This document shows positions 14,347 through 23,881 of a stretch of 64,000 bases of DNA, piece after piece. The notes under the pieces were generated by a model. It did not search any database. It was not told the origin of the DNA and worked only from the letters and a program-made list of their open reading frames with translations. The position numbers were made by a program, and so were the translations under genes. Position 1 is the first letter of the stretch; each line of letters begins with the position of its first letter. Source of the stretch: Bacteroidales bacterium (GTDB lineage: Bacteria; Bacteroidota; Bacteroidia; Bacteroidales; VadinHA17); contig JADKBK010000038.1 in NCBI GenBank assembly GCA_016715075.1, positions 1 through 64,000 on the forward strand, read 5' to 3'.

Positions 14347-15324
14347 ATGTATAAAATCCTCGGTATTGGCAATGCATTGGTAGATGTAATGACTTTAATT
14401 CCTGATGATACTGTTCTTGAAAAGTTCTCCCTTCCTAAAGGCAGCATGCAACTTGTTGATAATGTTAAATCAGAATTAGTAAAAAAAGAGACTGAACATT
14501 TTAGCCGGAGTCTTTCCTCAGGCGGATCAGCTGCAAATACAATCCATGGTCTCTCAATGCTGGGAGTGACAACTGAATTTATTGGTTCAATAGGTAAAGA
14601 TGATCTTGGCGACTTCTTTGAAAATGATCTCAAAAAAGCCGGAATACTGACCATACTTACCAGAAGAGATTCATCAACAGGAACTGCCGTTGCCCTTATT
14701 TCAAAGGATTCAGAGAGAACCTTTGCCACGCACCTTGGTGCAGCAGTTGATCTTAACGCTGAAGATCTGAATCCCATAGATTTCAAAGGACATAATCTGC
14801 TTTATCTTGAAGGATATCTAATCTACAATAAGCCTCTTGTTGATGCCGCATGCCGGTTCGCCAGGAATGAAAATATGAAAATAGCCCTGGATCTGGCGAG
14901 CTATAATGTTGTTGAATCAAAACTGACTGAATTCAGGGAAATTGTTGAAAAATACGTCGATATACTCTTTGCCAATGAGGAGGAGGCGAAAGCTTATACC
15001 GGTCTGGAGCCGGAAGGAGCGTTGGATGCAATTTCAAAGGTCTGTGAAGTTGCTGTTATCAAAGTGGGCGGGGAAGGCTCCTGGATTAAGAGAGATTCCG
15101 AGATCATTAAGGTCGGAACAGTTAATGTTGATTTAAAAGATACTACAGGCGCTGGTGATCTTTATGCAGCAGGTTTCCTTTATGGTTATTCCATGCATAA
15201 GAATCTTGAGGTCTGCGGTCAGTATGGATCACTATTGGCTGGAAAGGTAATTGAAGTCCTTGGGGCTAAAATGAGTGAAAGCAGTTGGCATGAAATAAAA
15301 GCCGCAATTTCAGAGATAGGTTGA
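14347..15324 (+). CDS. PfkB-family carbohydrate/adenosine kinase
   Basis: A 325-residue ribokinase-like kinase. The N-terminal ILGIGNALVDVM and the GGSAANTIHGLSMLG segment (substrate lid and GG motif) are followed by the C-terminal PfkB signature DTTGAGDLYAAGFLYG, in which the D is the catalytic base and GAGD forms the anion hole. Bacteroidota orthologues of this type are usually annotated as adenosine kinase or PfkB-family sugar kinase; the exact substrate is inferred only. An upstream ATG at 14308 is in frame, but 14347 gives the standard N-terminus and lies behind a TAnnTTTG box. It is transcribed alone. Confidence 0.85.
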   Translation: MYKILGIGNALVDVMTLIPDDTVLEKFSLPKGSMQLVDNVKSELVKKETEHFSRSLSSGGSAANTIHGLSMLGVTTEFIGSIGKDDLGDFFENDLKKAGILTILTRRDSSTGTAVALISKDSERTFATHLGAAVDLNAEDLNPIDFKGHNLLYLEGYLIYNKPLVDAACRFARNENMKIALDLASYNVVESKLTEFREIVEKYVDILFANEEEAKAYTGLEPEGALDAISKVCEVAVIKVGGEGSWIKRDSEIIKVGTVNVDLKDTTGAGDLYAAGFLYGYSMHKNLEVCGQYGSLLAGKVIEVLGAKMSESSWHEIKAAISEIG

Positions 15325-15453
15325 TCTCAGAAGAATTACGGCTCTTACTTTTTTCTCAGAATATACTTTTCAATTCTCTGAAGATGACCTCAATTTTTAT
15401 GTCCGGGAAAAACGATTTCATTATAACTGTTTATAATTTGCCTGACATAAAAT

Positions 15454-16026
15454 TCAATTGATCGCACCTGTTCCCTTATTCAGATTAAACATTTTAGAAA
15501 CTGCAGCAAAATCATTGACATTTACCATAGTTTTTAATGTGGCTAAGGGGATCCCCTCTATAATAACTATTTTAAACGAAATCAGATCTGCAGGTGCAGG
15601 AGTGTCGTTAAACCCATCAAAAACTTCTTTATAGGTCAGATAAATGCTTCCAACAAAGGCATCAAAGTCCATATAGATCGCTAAAGCATTATCCACATAG
15701 GTATAAGGCAGAAGATTGAAACTTTTCGGTTCTGTCTCAAATAATCTGTAAACCAATACCGCTCCTGTGTAATATATGTCTTCAGTAATTTCCGGTACAT
15801 TAAGCGATGTATTATATCCATCAAGATCGCCAATCCATTCAGAAGGATCAACATCATAGATTACTGAACGGGTATAATTGATCCCATCCAAACCATCCTG
15901 TCCGTCATATCCCTGTGGTCCCATTGGTCCAGTAGGTCCGGAGCACTGAACAAACGCAGCCAGCAACAGTAAAAATGAAAAAATCCTTACTATTTTGGTT
16001 GATAACTGGATTTTTTTTGTTTTCAT
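15454..16026 (-). CDS. Lipoprotein with short collagen-like segment
   Basis: A 190-residue protein with a lipoprotein signal (IVRIFSFLLLLAAFVQC; lipobox AFVQC). The lipidated cysteine is followed at once by a short collagen-like run of G-x-y triplets (GPTGPMGPQGYDGQDG). The remaining 130 residues resemble the beta-rich surface lipoproteins found behind such stalks in Bacteroidota, with no catalytic motif. The frame is open further upstream (to 16128), but ATG 16026 places the signal peptide correctly. It may form a surface stalk; that role is inferred. Confidence 0.75.
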   Translation of the reverse strand: MKTKKIQLSTKIVRIFSFLLLLAAFVQCSGPTGPMGPQGYDGQDGLDGINYTRSVIYDVDPSEWIGDLDGYNTSLNVPEITEDIYYTGAVLVYRLFETEPKSFNLLPYTYVDNALAIYMDFDAFVGSIYLTYKEVFDGFNDTPAPADLISFKIVIIEGIPLATLKTMVNVNDFAAVSKMFNLNKGTGAIN

Positions 16027-16413
16027 AAGTTTTTGTATTTGTGAATTTATGGAATTTAAAGTGCAGAATTCTGCTTTATGACGCAAGTTACAAAACTGTA
16101 GGCAGAAGTAAGGTTTATTTCTGATCAAATCTTAATCTACTCTCCCTTGAAACCATATTTGATGTTTTCTCTCATCTTAAGCTTTGCCTCCTTTTTAAAA
16201 TGTGTATTTGATTTTCATTAAGAAACAGGGACTCTATCGTTGTTAATCCAGTCATCCATATGGTTAAATTTAAAACAATTCACTCTGTTGTGCGTTATTA
16301 TGGAAATAACTAAATTTACTGTTGCGAATTCTTCAATCTCACCCTGGCAGCTAGCTTATTGATTAGTCCAGGGTCGAAATCCAAAAATCTGATTATTCTT
16401 TAAAATTGATTCA
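16027..16413. other. Divergent intergenic region, no gene seen
   Basis: About 390 bases between two divergently read genes. It should contain both promoters, but no convincing TAnnTTTG box or hairpin was found on either strand. Small open frames here have no protein-like features. Confidence 0.4.
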
Positions 16414-19239
16414 ATGAAAACTTTAAGACTTCTTTATGCGATAATTCTCTCCGGGTTCATATTCCAAGTGAGTATAGCCCAGACACCTGGTCAGGATAAA
16501 GCGATTCCACCAGATCCCAATATTAAAATCGGAAGGCTTGATAACGGACTGACATATTATATTAAGCAGAATACGAAGCCCGAGCAGCGAATGGAAATGA
16601 GGCTGGCAATAAATGCAGGTTCAATTTGCGAAACTGATGCACAGCAGGGTCTTGCTCATTTTTGTGAGCATATGTGTTTCAACGGGACAAAGAACTTTCC
16701 GAGCAATAAGATGGTGAGTATGCTAGAGGAGATGGGTGTGAAATTTGGTGCTGAGCTCAATGCTTTTACCAGTTTTGACCAGACAGTATATATGCTTAAG
16801 GTTCCCACCGACAGTATTGAGTGGATCAATCGGGGTTTCCAGGTGATTGAAGACTGGGCCCATGAGGTTAGCATGGAGAATACTGAGATCGACAAGGAGA
16901 GAGGTGTGATAGAGGAGGAGTGGAGGATGGGCCTGGGAGCGGATGACCGCATGCAGGCAAAATATATCCCGGTTATCCTTAAGGGATCAAAATATGCTGA
17001 AAGAATTCCGATAGGCAAAATGGACATTATTAAAAGCTTCCCTTACGATACTCTTAGAAAATTCTATTCATCATGGTATCGTCCCGATCTGATGGCTGTA
17101 GTAGTGGTTGGTGATATTGATCCTGTACTGGCTGAAAGTAAGATTAAGGAACATTTTGGCAGAATCCCCAAAGCTATCAATCCTCCTGTGAGAGTTGAAT
17201 TTCCGGTCCCTGACAACAGTGAACCACTCATAAGTATTGTCACTGACAAGGAAGCTTCAGGCTTTAATGCTACAGTTTTCTTTAAGCATCCGGCTGCGGA
17301 AAATATAACTTTCGGTGACTACCGGAATCAGCTGATGAGAACTTTATATACCGGGATGTTAAATAACCGGCTACAGGAAATTGGTCAGAAGCCTGAATCT
17401 CCTTTCATATATGCCGGAGCGGGCTACGGATCTTTTATCGGGCGTTCTGTTGATGTTTATTCATTGTCAGTCGGAGCTAAGGAGAACCAGATTGAGAATA
17501 GCCTTGATGTTGTGCTCACTGAAAATGAAAGAGTGCGACAGTTTGGGTTTACTGCCACTGAACTTGACAGAGAAAAGAAAGATCTGCTGTCAATGTATGA
17601 AAAAATGGCAAAAGAGTCCGATAAAACAGAATCAGACTCATATGCGGATGAGTATATCAGAAATTATCTGGATAGAGAATGTATACCCGGAATTCAGAAA
17701 GAGTTTGAGATAACAAGCGGATATCTTCCGGATATTACTCTTGAAGAGATCAATAGCCTTGGAAAGACATGGACCACTGATAAGAATATGGTTGCACTCA
17801 TTACAGCCCAGGAAAAAGAAGGTGTAAGAGTTCCCACAGAGGAGAAGGTAAAGGAGATCATCATGGGCGTAAAATCAAAAAAAATTGAAACCTATGTAGA
17901 TGCAGTTTCCGATGTTCCACTGCTGGAGGCATTGCCTGTTGCTTCCAAAGTAGTTAAGAGGTATGATGACAAGAAGTTCGGTTATACCGAGCTGACGTTT
18001 GCGAACGGTGTTCGAATGCTATTGAAATCAACGGACTTTAAAAATGATGAAATTGTCCTGTCAGCCTATAGCCCGGGAGGTACATCGTTATATCCCGACA
18101 GCGATATCATGTCAGCCAACCTTGCCACGGCAATTATCACACAGAGTGGTCTCGGGGATTATGATTTTACAGGATTACAGAAGAAATTATCAGGTAATAC
18201 TGCCAGGCTGAGTCCCTATATTAATGAACTAAATGAAGGAGTCAGCGGCGCCTGTTCACCAAAGGATATCGAGACAATGCTTCAGCTTAATTATCTTTAT
18301 TTTACAAAGATCAGGAGGGATGAAAACGCTTATAACGGTTTGATCTCCAAAATCCGTAACATGATAAAGCCCATGAGGTCAAATCCTCAGGTTATTTTCC
18401 AGGACACTCTGTCAAAGATCATTTCACTAAATTCACCCAGGGTAATCGGAGTGCCATCTGAAGCTCAGATCGACCAGGTTAATCTGGACAGGTCTGTTAA
18501 TATCTTCAGGGACCGTTTTGCAGATGCCAGCGATTTCACATATCTGATGGCAGGAAATTTCAAGATAGATGAGGTTATTCCCCTTCTTGAGAAATACATC
18601 GGAGGGCTGCCTTCAATTAAAAGGAAGGAAACATGGAAGGATGTGACCCCTGGTTTCCCGAAAGGATTGGTAAATGTTGATGTTCCTAAAAACTCTGAAC
18701 CACAGAGCTCAGTGGCTATGGTCTGGAAGGGAGATTTCAAATGGAATGATAAGGACCGTCTGGGATTTACCATGCTGATGAATATCCTTGCCATCAAATG
18801 CAGAGAATCTATGCGTGAGGACCAGGGAGGAGTGTATGGGGTGAGCATTAACGGCAGCGCTTCAAAATTTCCCCGGTCGAAGTATACGATCCAGTCAACA
18901 TGGGGCTGCAGTCCGGAAAATATTGAAAAGCTCTCTAAGACTGTTCTGGATGAGATGGGAAAGATTAAAAAAGACGGACCGGCAGAGATTGATCTAAATA
19001 AAGTGAAAGAAACTCTGATACGGGAACGTGAAACCAAGCTCAAGGAAAATGGGTTCTGGTTGTCACTCCTTCAGAATCATCTTATTACAGGTGATAAACT
19101 ACAGACATTTGATGAGTATCAAAACAGGATTAATTCCTATTCCCTGGCTGATATAAAATCTGTTGCAAATAAGTATCTCAACACGCAAAATTATGTTCAG
19201 GTTTCATTGTCTCCGGCAACGAAAGCAGAAATAAAATAA
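16414..19239 (+). CDS. M16 family zinc metallopeptidase (PqqL-like)
   Basis: A 941-residue exported peptidase. The signal peptide is LRLLYAIILSGFIFQVSIAQ. The first M16 domain has GLAHFCEHMCFNG with the inverted zinc motif HxxEH at residues 82-86 and a downstream acidic helix KERGVIEEEW (161-170) that supplies the third ligand. Further non-catalytic M16-like repeats follow, as in long insulinase/pitrilysin proteins that close into a chamber around short peptides. Location is the periplasm or cell surface. In Bacteroidota such proteins degrade imported peptides; the substrate here is unknown. No partner gene is adjacent, and the frame is intact. Confidence 0.9.
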   Translation: MKTLRLLYAIILSGFIFQVSIAQTPGQDKAIPPDPNIKIGRLDNGLTYYIKQNTKPEQRMEMRLAINAGSICETDAQQGLAHFCEHMCFNGTKNFPSNKMVSMLEEMGVKFGAELNAFTSFDQTVYMLKVPTDSIEWINRGFQVIEDWAHEVSMENTEIDKERGVIEEEWRMGLGADDRMQAKYIPVILKGSKYAERIPIGKMDIIKSFPYDTLRKFYSSWYRPDLMAVVVVGDIDPVLAESKIKEHFGRIPKAINPPVRVEFPVPDNSEPLISIVTDKEASGFNATVFFKHPAAENITFGDYRNQLMRTLYTGMLNNRLQEIGQKPESPFIYAGAGYGSFIGRSVDVYSLSVGAKENQIENSLDVVLTENERVRQFGFTATELDREKKDLLSMYEKMAKESDKTESDSYADEYIRNYLDRECIPGIQKEFEITSGYLPDITLEEINSLGKTWTTDKNMVALITAQEKEGVRVPTEEKVKEIIMGVKSKKIETYVDAVSDVPLLEALPVASKVVKRYDDKKFGYTELTFANGVRMLLKSTDFKNDEIVLSAYSPGGTSLYPDSDIMSANLATAIITQSGLGDYDFTGLQKKLSGNTARLSPYINELNEGVSGACSPKDIETMLQLNYLYFTKIRRDENAYNGLISKIRNMIKPMRSNPQVIFQDTLSKIISLNSPRVIGVPSEAQIDQVNLDRSVNIFRDRFADASDFTYLMAGNFKIDEVIPLLEKYIGGLPSIKRKETWKDVTPGFPKGLVNVDVPKNSEPQSSVAMVWKGDFKWNDKDRLGFTMLMNILAIKCRESMREDQGGVYGVSINGSASKFPRSKYTIQSTWGCSPENIEKLSKTVLDEMGKIKKDGPAEIDLNKVKETLIRERETKLKENGFWLSLLQNHLITGDKLQTFDEYQNRINSYSLADIKSVANKYLNTQNYVQVSLSPATKAEIK

Positions 19240-19286
19240 AAGGGATGAATTATAGCCGGAGGGGCTCATTTGGGTTTCTCCGGATA

Positions 19287-19901
19287 CTAAAACAATCCGT
19301 GAAGTTCAGCGTTGATCTTGTCAATAACCTCGCTCAGATGATCGTTGTTGTTGGGGAAGTTATAATGATCAGCTTCAACAATGAGGACCTTTCCCAGGTC
19401 GTACGATTCCATCCATGCTTCATATCTTTCATTCAGCCTTTTCAGATAATCAATACGAATGGAGCTTTCATATTCCCTGCCTCTTTTCTGAATCTGGTTC
19501 ACCAGGGTGGGCACTGAAGCCCTGAGGTAGAGCAGGAGGTCAGGCGGTTTAACAAGCGAGATCATAAGCTTAAAGAGGGTGGAGTAGTTTTCAAAGTCCC
19601 GTGTTGACATCAATCCCATGGAATGAAGGTTTGGCGCAAAAATAAATGCATCTTCATAAATGGTGCGGTCCTGTACAATCGTCTGGTCTGATTTCCTGAT
19701 TTCAAGGATCTGCCTGAACCGGGAGTTCAGGAAGTAAATCTGAAGGTTAAACGACCAGCGTTGCATATCTTCATAAAAATCATTGAGATACGGATTGTCA
19801 TCTATATCCTCATAATTTGGGGTCCAGCCATAATGTTTTGCAAGTAATCCTGCAAGTGTTGTTTTGCCAGATCCGATATTTCCTGCAATAGCTATATGCA
19901 T
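19287..19901 (-). CDS. Deoxynucleoside kinase
   Basis: A 204-residue protein with a P-loop GNIGSGKTTLAGLLA at residues 7-21 and the DRTIYEDAFIFA segment (about 91-102), equivalent to the DRS catalytic motif of the dNK/dGK family. A later RIDYLKRLNERYEAW helix matches the lid region. It phosphorylates deoxynucleosides for nucleotide salvage; specificity (dA, dG or dC) cannot be read directly. It converges with the M16 peptidase gene. Start ATG 19901 gives the standard N-terminus MHIAIAGNIGSG. Confidence 0.9.
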   Translation of the reverse strand: MHIAIAGNIGSGKTTLAGLLAKHYGWTPNYEDIDDNPYLNDFYEDMQRWSFNLQIYFLNSRFRQILEIRKSDQTIVQDRTIYEDAFIFAPNLHSMGLMSTRDFENYSTLFKLMISLVKPPDLLLYLRASVPTLVNQIQKRGREYESSIRIDYLKRLNERYEAWMESYDLGKVLIVEADHYNFPNNNDHLSEVIDKINAELHGLF

Positions 19902-20037
19902 AGGTGTTGGATTTTTATGAAACAGGCTACAAAATTACTAAAAATTGAGACATAGTCGGAGGTATAAAAAAGAATCTAAGAGTTAGGCAAGTCTAATGTG
20001 CTTTTGACGATGGATTGTCCAGGTATTGACAAAAGAA

Positions 20038-21561
20038 TTAAAGTTTAATATTTTCGGCAATCACTCTGAGACCTTCAATGTATTCACGTGAATTGGAAAG
20101 CCTTGGCACTTTATTCTGTCCTCCGAATTTATTCCTGTTCCGGAGCCACTTATTGAAAGTACCCTGTGGGACCGACCAGCATAAGGGTCTGCCAAGATTA
20201 AGATCCTTGTATCTTTTAGCTTCGTAATCGGAATTGACTGACTTAAGGGTATTGTCCAAAATATCAACAAAAACATTGAGGTCATTAGGCTCAATTTCAA
20301 ATTCGATGACCCATTCATGAAAACCTTTTGATTCTGTGTTCATGAACACCGGTCCGGCGGTATATTCAGCTATTAGTGCACCAGTTTCCTTACAGGCTTT
20401 CTCAATAGCTTTATCAGCATTATCAATTATCACCTCCTCGCCAAAGACATTAATAAAGTGTTTTGTGCGGCCTGAGATCCTGAATCTGTAAGGGTTGAGG
20501 CAGGTAAAAACTATAGTATCGCCCATCATATATCTCCACAATCCGCCATTTGTGGAAATGATGATTGCATAGTGCACCCCTTCTTCAATTTCTGCCAGAG
20601 TGTATGCAGGTGCAGAGCCAGAGGAGATCTTGTCTGCCGGTATAAATTCATAGTAAATGCCATAGTCGAGCATCAGCAGCATATCGAATCTTTCCGGATC
20701 ATCCTGGATACCAAAAAATCCCTCTGAAGCATTGTAGGTTTCCATATAGTTCATCTGATCGGATACAATCAGCTTTTTGAACTGATCACGATAGGGTGTA
20801 AAGCTTATCCCGCCATGAAAAAAGACTTCAAGATTTGGCCATACATCCATCAGGTTTGTTTTTCCAGTATATTCGAGTATCTGTTTGATCAGGACCAGGT
20901 ACCATGAAGGTACTCCCGATATACTGGTAACATTTTCATTGACAGTAGTCCTTGTGATAAGATCCAGTTTTTCCTGGAAATCTTCCAGGAGGGCGATCTT
21001 TTGTTTTGGGGTACGGATAATATCTACCCAGAATGGTGCATTCTCAATAAGGATAGCCGAGAGATCCCCATATAATGAGTCATTGCTGAACTGGTTTATT
21101 TTATGACTTCCTCCGAGGGTAAGGCTTTTTCCTGAAAAGATATGCGTTTCAGGTCGTTGCATTGTATACAGGACCAGAATATCCTTCCCTGCCCTGTAAT
21201 GACAATCTTCAAGAGCCTCACGGCTCATAGGTATGAATTTGCTTTTTGTTGAGGTAGTTCCTGAAGATTTTGCGAACCACTTTATCTCACCCGGCCAGAG
21301 AAGATTTGTCTCGCCCCTCCGGAGCCTCTCAACATATGTTATTATATCTTCATATGTCTGGACAGGAAATCTGGCCTGGTATTCTTTAACAGAAGTAATT
21401 GATGAGTAATGATATTTTTGCCCCCACTCGGTTGACGCAGCTTTTGCCAGGAGCCGGTAAAGTGTTTCCTCCTGGGTCTCATGAGGATATTTCTTGAACA
21501 GCTCTATCTGATTTATGCGCTTAACATTCAGCCAGTTGATTATAGAGGGAATAATAGGCAT
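20038..21561 (-). CDS. GH3 auxin-responsive-like acyl-adenylate enzyme
   Basis: A 507-residue member of the GH3 family of the ANL adenylating superfamily. Visible features are WFAKSSGTTSTKSKFIPMS (ATP/AMP-binding P-loop-like region, about residues 91-109), YNASEGFFGIQ (acid/adenine motif) and GLWRYMMGDTIVFT (hinge-region motif). Plant GH3 enzymes join amino acids to acyl hormones. Bacterial versions are common in Bacteroidota but their substrate is unknown, so the acyl-amide role here is inferred. It reads in the same direction as recO, with 57 bases between them. Confidence 0.85.
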   Translation of the reverse strand: MPIIPSIINWLNVKRINQIELFKKYPHETQEETLYRLLAKAASTEWGQKYHYSSITSVKEYQARFPVQTYEDIITYVERLRRGETNLLWPGEIKWFAKSSGTTSTKSKFIPMSREALEDCHYRAGKDILVLYTMQRPETHIFSGKSLTLGGSHKINQFSNDSLYGDLSAILIENAPFWVDIIRTPKQKIALLEDFQEKLDLITRTTVNENVTSISGVPSWYLVLIKQILEYTGKTNLMDVWPNLEVFFHGGISFTPYRDQFKKLIVSDQMNYMETYNASEGFFGIQDDPERFDMLLMLDYGIYYEFIPADKISSGSAPAYTLAEIEEGVHYAIIISTNGGLWRYMMGDTIVFTCLNPYRFRISGRTKHFINVFGEEVIIDNADKAIEKACKETGALIAEYTAGPVFMNTESKGFHEWVIEFEIEPNDLNVFVDILDNTLKSVNSDYEAKRYKDLNLGRPLCWSVPQGTFNKWLRNRNKFGGQNKVPRLSNSREYIEGLRVIAENIKL

Positions 21562-21618
21562 ATATGATCAAATTGATATTTAAAGATATATAAAAACTTC
21601 CTTAGAATAAGAATATGT

Positions 21619-22341
21619 CTAACTGAATACCTCCTTTAGCACCGCCAGGGAGTTGATTTTCTTTAGTCCGGATAGATGTAACGAGTAGTATCTGATCAGT
21701 GTATCAAGTACTTCATTTCGAAGTGAGCCTGTTAAAACTATATCTTTTATACTGTCGTAGGAAGCAAGAAAAACCTGTGACAGTATTTCAGAAATCTCGG
21801 GTTAGCATAAATGCCATGAACCGGAGGTAACGGTACAAATATACCATTGGTCATGTCGAAGAAGGAATCGTCGGGATCATCCCTGGTTCCCGGTTCAAAT
21901 CCGAGATAACTGCTCAGTCCTGCAAGAAATGCAATATGAAAATTGGCAAAGCTGCCGCTGCTCCTGTCGAAATATATTATCGATTTTTCAATATAGTCAA
22001 ACAGCTCTTCGTGAGAGCTCTCCTCTCTTAGTACTGATGTTAAGACCTCCCCTAGAAAATAGCTACGCTGCTCTTTCTGATATCGGAATAGATATCATAA
22101 GGGGAGTAGGATACGGAAAACTCTTTTAGTACATTCATCTCCTGGATTCCTTATAGCTGATCTCAAGATCGAGAATGAACATGGGCTGGAAGAGGATATT
22201 GTGTTTACCGGATTTCCTGTTCCTCATTCCCCTTATTAGAAAGGATTGCCTCCCGAATTTTCTGGTGTACAACTGGGCAATAATACCTGAATCGGTATAT
22301 TTGATCTGATGTAGGATTATTCCCCTGGTTTTTTCGATCAT
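21619..22341 (-). pseudogene. recO: DNA repair protein RecO, three frameshifts
   Basis: The N-terminus MIEKTRGIILHQIKYTDSGI and the OB-fold region are intact to about 22135. The remainder can be followed only with three frame changes: near 22131 (to MNVLKEFSVSYSPYDIYSDI), near 22072 (TTTT apparently shortened, to FLGEVLTSVLREESS) and near 21800 (to EISEILSQVFLASYDSIKDI). It ends SLAVLKEVFS with a stop at 21619-21621. The joined length of about 240 residues is normal for RecO, which helps load RecA in the RecFOR pathway. All changes are single bases, so either recO is dead here or this stretch is poorly sequenced. An ATG at 22362 is also in frame, but 22341 gives the family start. Confidence 0.8.
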
Positions 22342-22474
22342 AATAAAATGATTATTGTTCAAAATTAAGATTATTGGAACTTTAATGATACTCAGGTATT
22401 GATTTTCTTCGCTGGTCCATTTCCCGGAAAAACTCAGTGTAATTTATTATATTTACTCGTTAATCTCCTTTTAT

Positions 22475-23878
22475 ATGTCAGTAAGTAATGATGAAGAAGT
22501 TTTAAAAAGAATTGCCAGGCTTGTTAAGCAAAACCAGGAGCTCGAGGAGAGTATACGAAAGCTGGAGAAATTGAATGAAAAGCTGATCAGGGAGAATGAA
22601 AGATTCAGGTCTCTTAATGAAAAGCTTTCTCCTGACCTTCTTAAGGATATCCGTGAAACTGAGAAAAAGGAGGTTTCTCTCAAATTCAATATGGCCACTG
22701 TCCTTATGGCAGATATCAGAGGTTTTTCAAAGCTGGTTGAAGGGATGAATTCTTCTGAAGTGATGGATGAGCTTGATGAAATTCTCTTTGAATTTGAGGC
22801 CATTGCTTCCCGGTTCAAAATTGAAAAGATTAAAACCATCGGAGATACCTTTATGTGTGCAGGAGGCATCCCGGTAAAGAATATTACAAACCCCGTTGAT
22901 GTTGTGATGGCTGCCATGGAGATGAGCAACTTTCTCAGGATATTTGAGAAATATAAAAGAGGTAATGAGCGGATCTGGGAGTTGAAAATTGGAATTCATA
23001 CTGGTCCTGTCACAGCTAATGTATCAGGTAAGAAGAAGATCAGTTATGACATCAAGGGCGATACTGTTAATACTACAAGCCGGATTGAAGCTGTCTCTGA
23101 TTATGGGACAATATTGATTTCAGTGATGACATATGAACTTGTAAAGGAGTTTTTCAATTGTGAATACTTTGGTAAACTGCCGGTTAAATACAAGGGAGAC
23201 CTTCAGATGTTCAGGGTAAACGGCCTTAAACCCGAATTCTCGCAAAGAGGAGAGGGTGTTTTTCCGAATGATGCTTTCCGAATCAAATTAGGTCTGATCC
23301 AGTTCACTGACATCCAGGAGATCATTCTGGACAAGCTTGAGAAGGAATTACCTGAGAACCTGTTTTATCATAATGTAAAGCATACTGTTGATGTGGTTAC
23401 CGAAGTGGAGCTTATAGGCTGGGGAGAGGGTTGTTCCGATGAGGAGATCCTGCTATTGAAAACTGCTGGTTTATTTCATGATGTCGGCCATACTATTGGT
23501 TATGACAATCATGAATTTTTCGGTACACAGATTGCCAGGGAGATGCTTCCTAAGTATAACTATTCACCTGATCAGATTGAAAGGATCTGTTCTGTAATAA
23601 TGTCAACCAAACTTCCTCCGAAGCCAAAGGACCTTCTGGAAAGTATTATCTGCGATTCAGATCTTGACTACCTGGGCAGGAGTGATTTCATTCCTGTTTC
23701 AAATACCCTTTATGAGGAGCTGAAAGCCCAGGATAAGATGAAATCACTAAATGACTGGAATAAGCTGCAGGTAAAATTCATTTCAGGGCACCAGTATTTT
23801 ACCAAAACTGCCAGGAGCCTGAGAGAGGTGAATAAACAGCTTCAGATTGAGCGAATCCAGAGCCTTATAACTGATTAG
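22475..23878 (+). CDS. Adenylate cyclase fused to HD phosphohydrolase domain
   Basis: A 467-residue cytoplasmic protein. Residues 1-70 form a coiled coil. Residues 75-245 are a class III nucleotide cyclase: metal aspartates D80 (MADIRGFSKL) and D124 (IGDTFMCAGG), adenine-specific K120 and D192 (YDIKGD), and transition-state N199 and R203. This residue set predicts ATP as substrate (cAMP product). The C-terminal part is an HD domain with H of YHNVKHT, HD of FHDVGHT and D of CDSDLDYLG, so metal-dependent phosphohydrolase activity is likely. The protein may both make and remove a nucleotide signal; this is inferred. A degenerate paralogue lies at 26939-28318. Confidence 0.85.
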   Translation: MSVSNDEEVLKRIARLVKQNQELEESIRKLEKLNEKLIRENERFRSLNEKLSPDLLKDIRETEKKEVSLKFNMATVLMADIRGFSKLVEGMNSSEVMDELDEILFEFEAIASRFKIEKIKTIGDTFMCAGGIPVKNITNPVDVVMAAMEMSNFLRIFEKYKRGNERIWELKIGIHTGPVTANVSGKKKISYDIKGDTVNTTSRIEAVSDYGTILISVMTYELVKEFFNCEYFGKLPVKYKGDLQMFRVNGLKPEFSQRGEGVFPNDAFRIKLGLIQFTDIQEIILDKLEKELPENLFYHNVKHTVDVVTEVELIGWGEGCSDEEILLLKTAGLFHDVGHTIGYDNHEFFGTQIAREMLPKYNYSPDQIERICSVIMSTKLPPKPKDLLESIICDSDLDYLGRSDFIPVSNTLYEELKAQDKMKSLNDWNKLQVKFISGHQYFTKTARSLREVNKQLQIERIQSLITD

Positions 23879-23881
23879 TCA

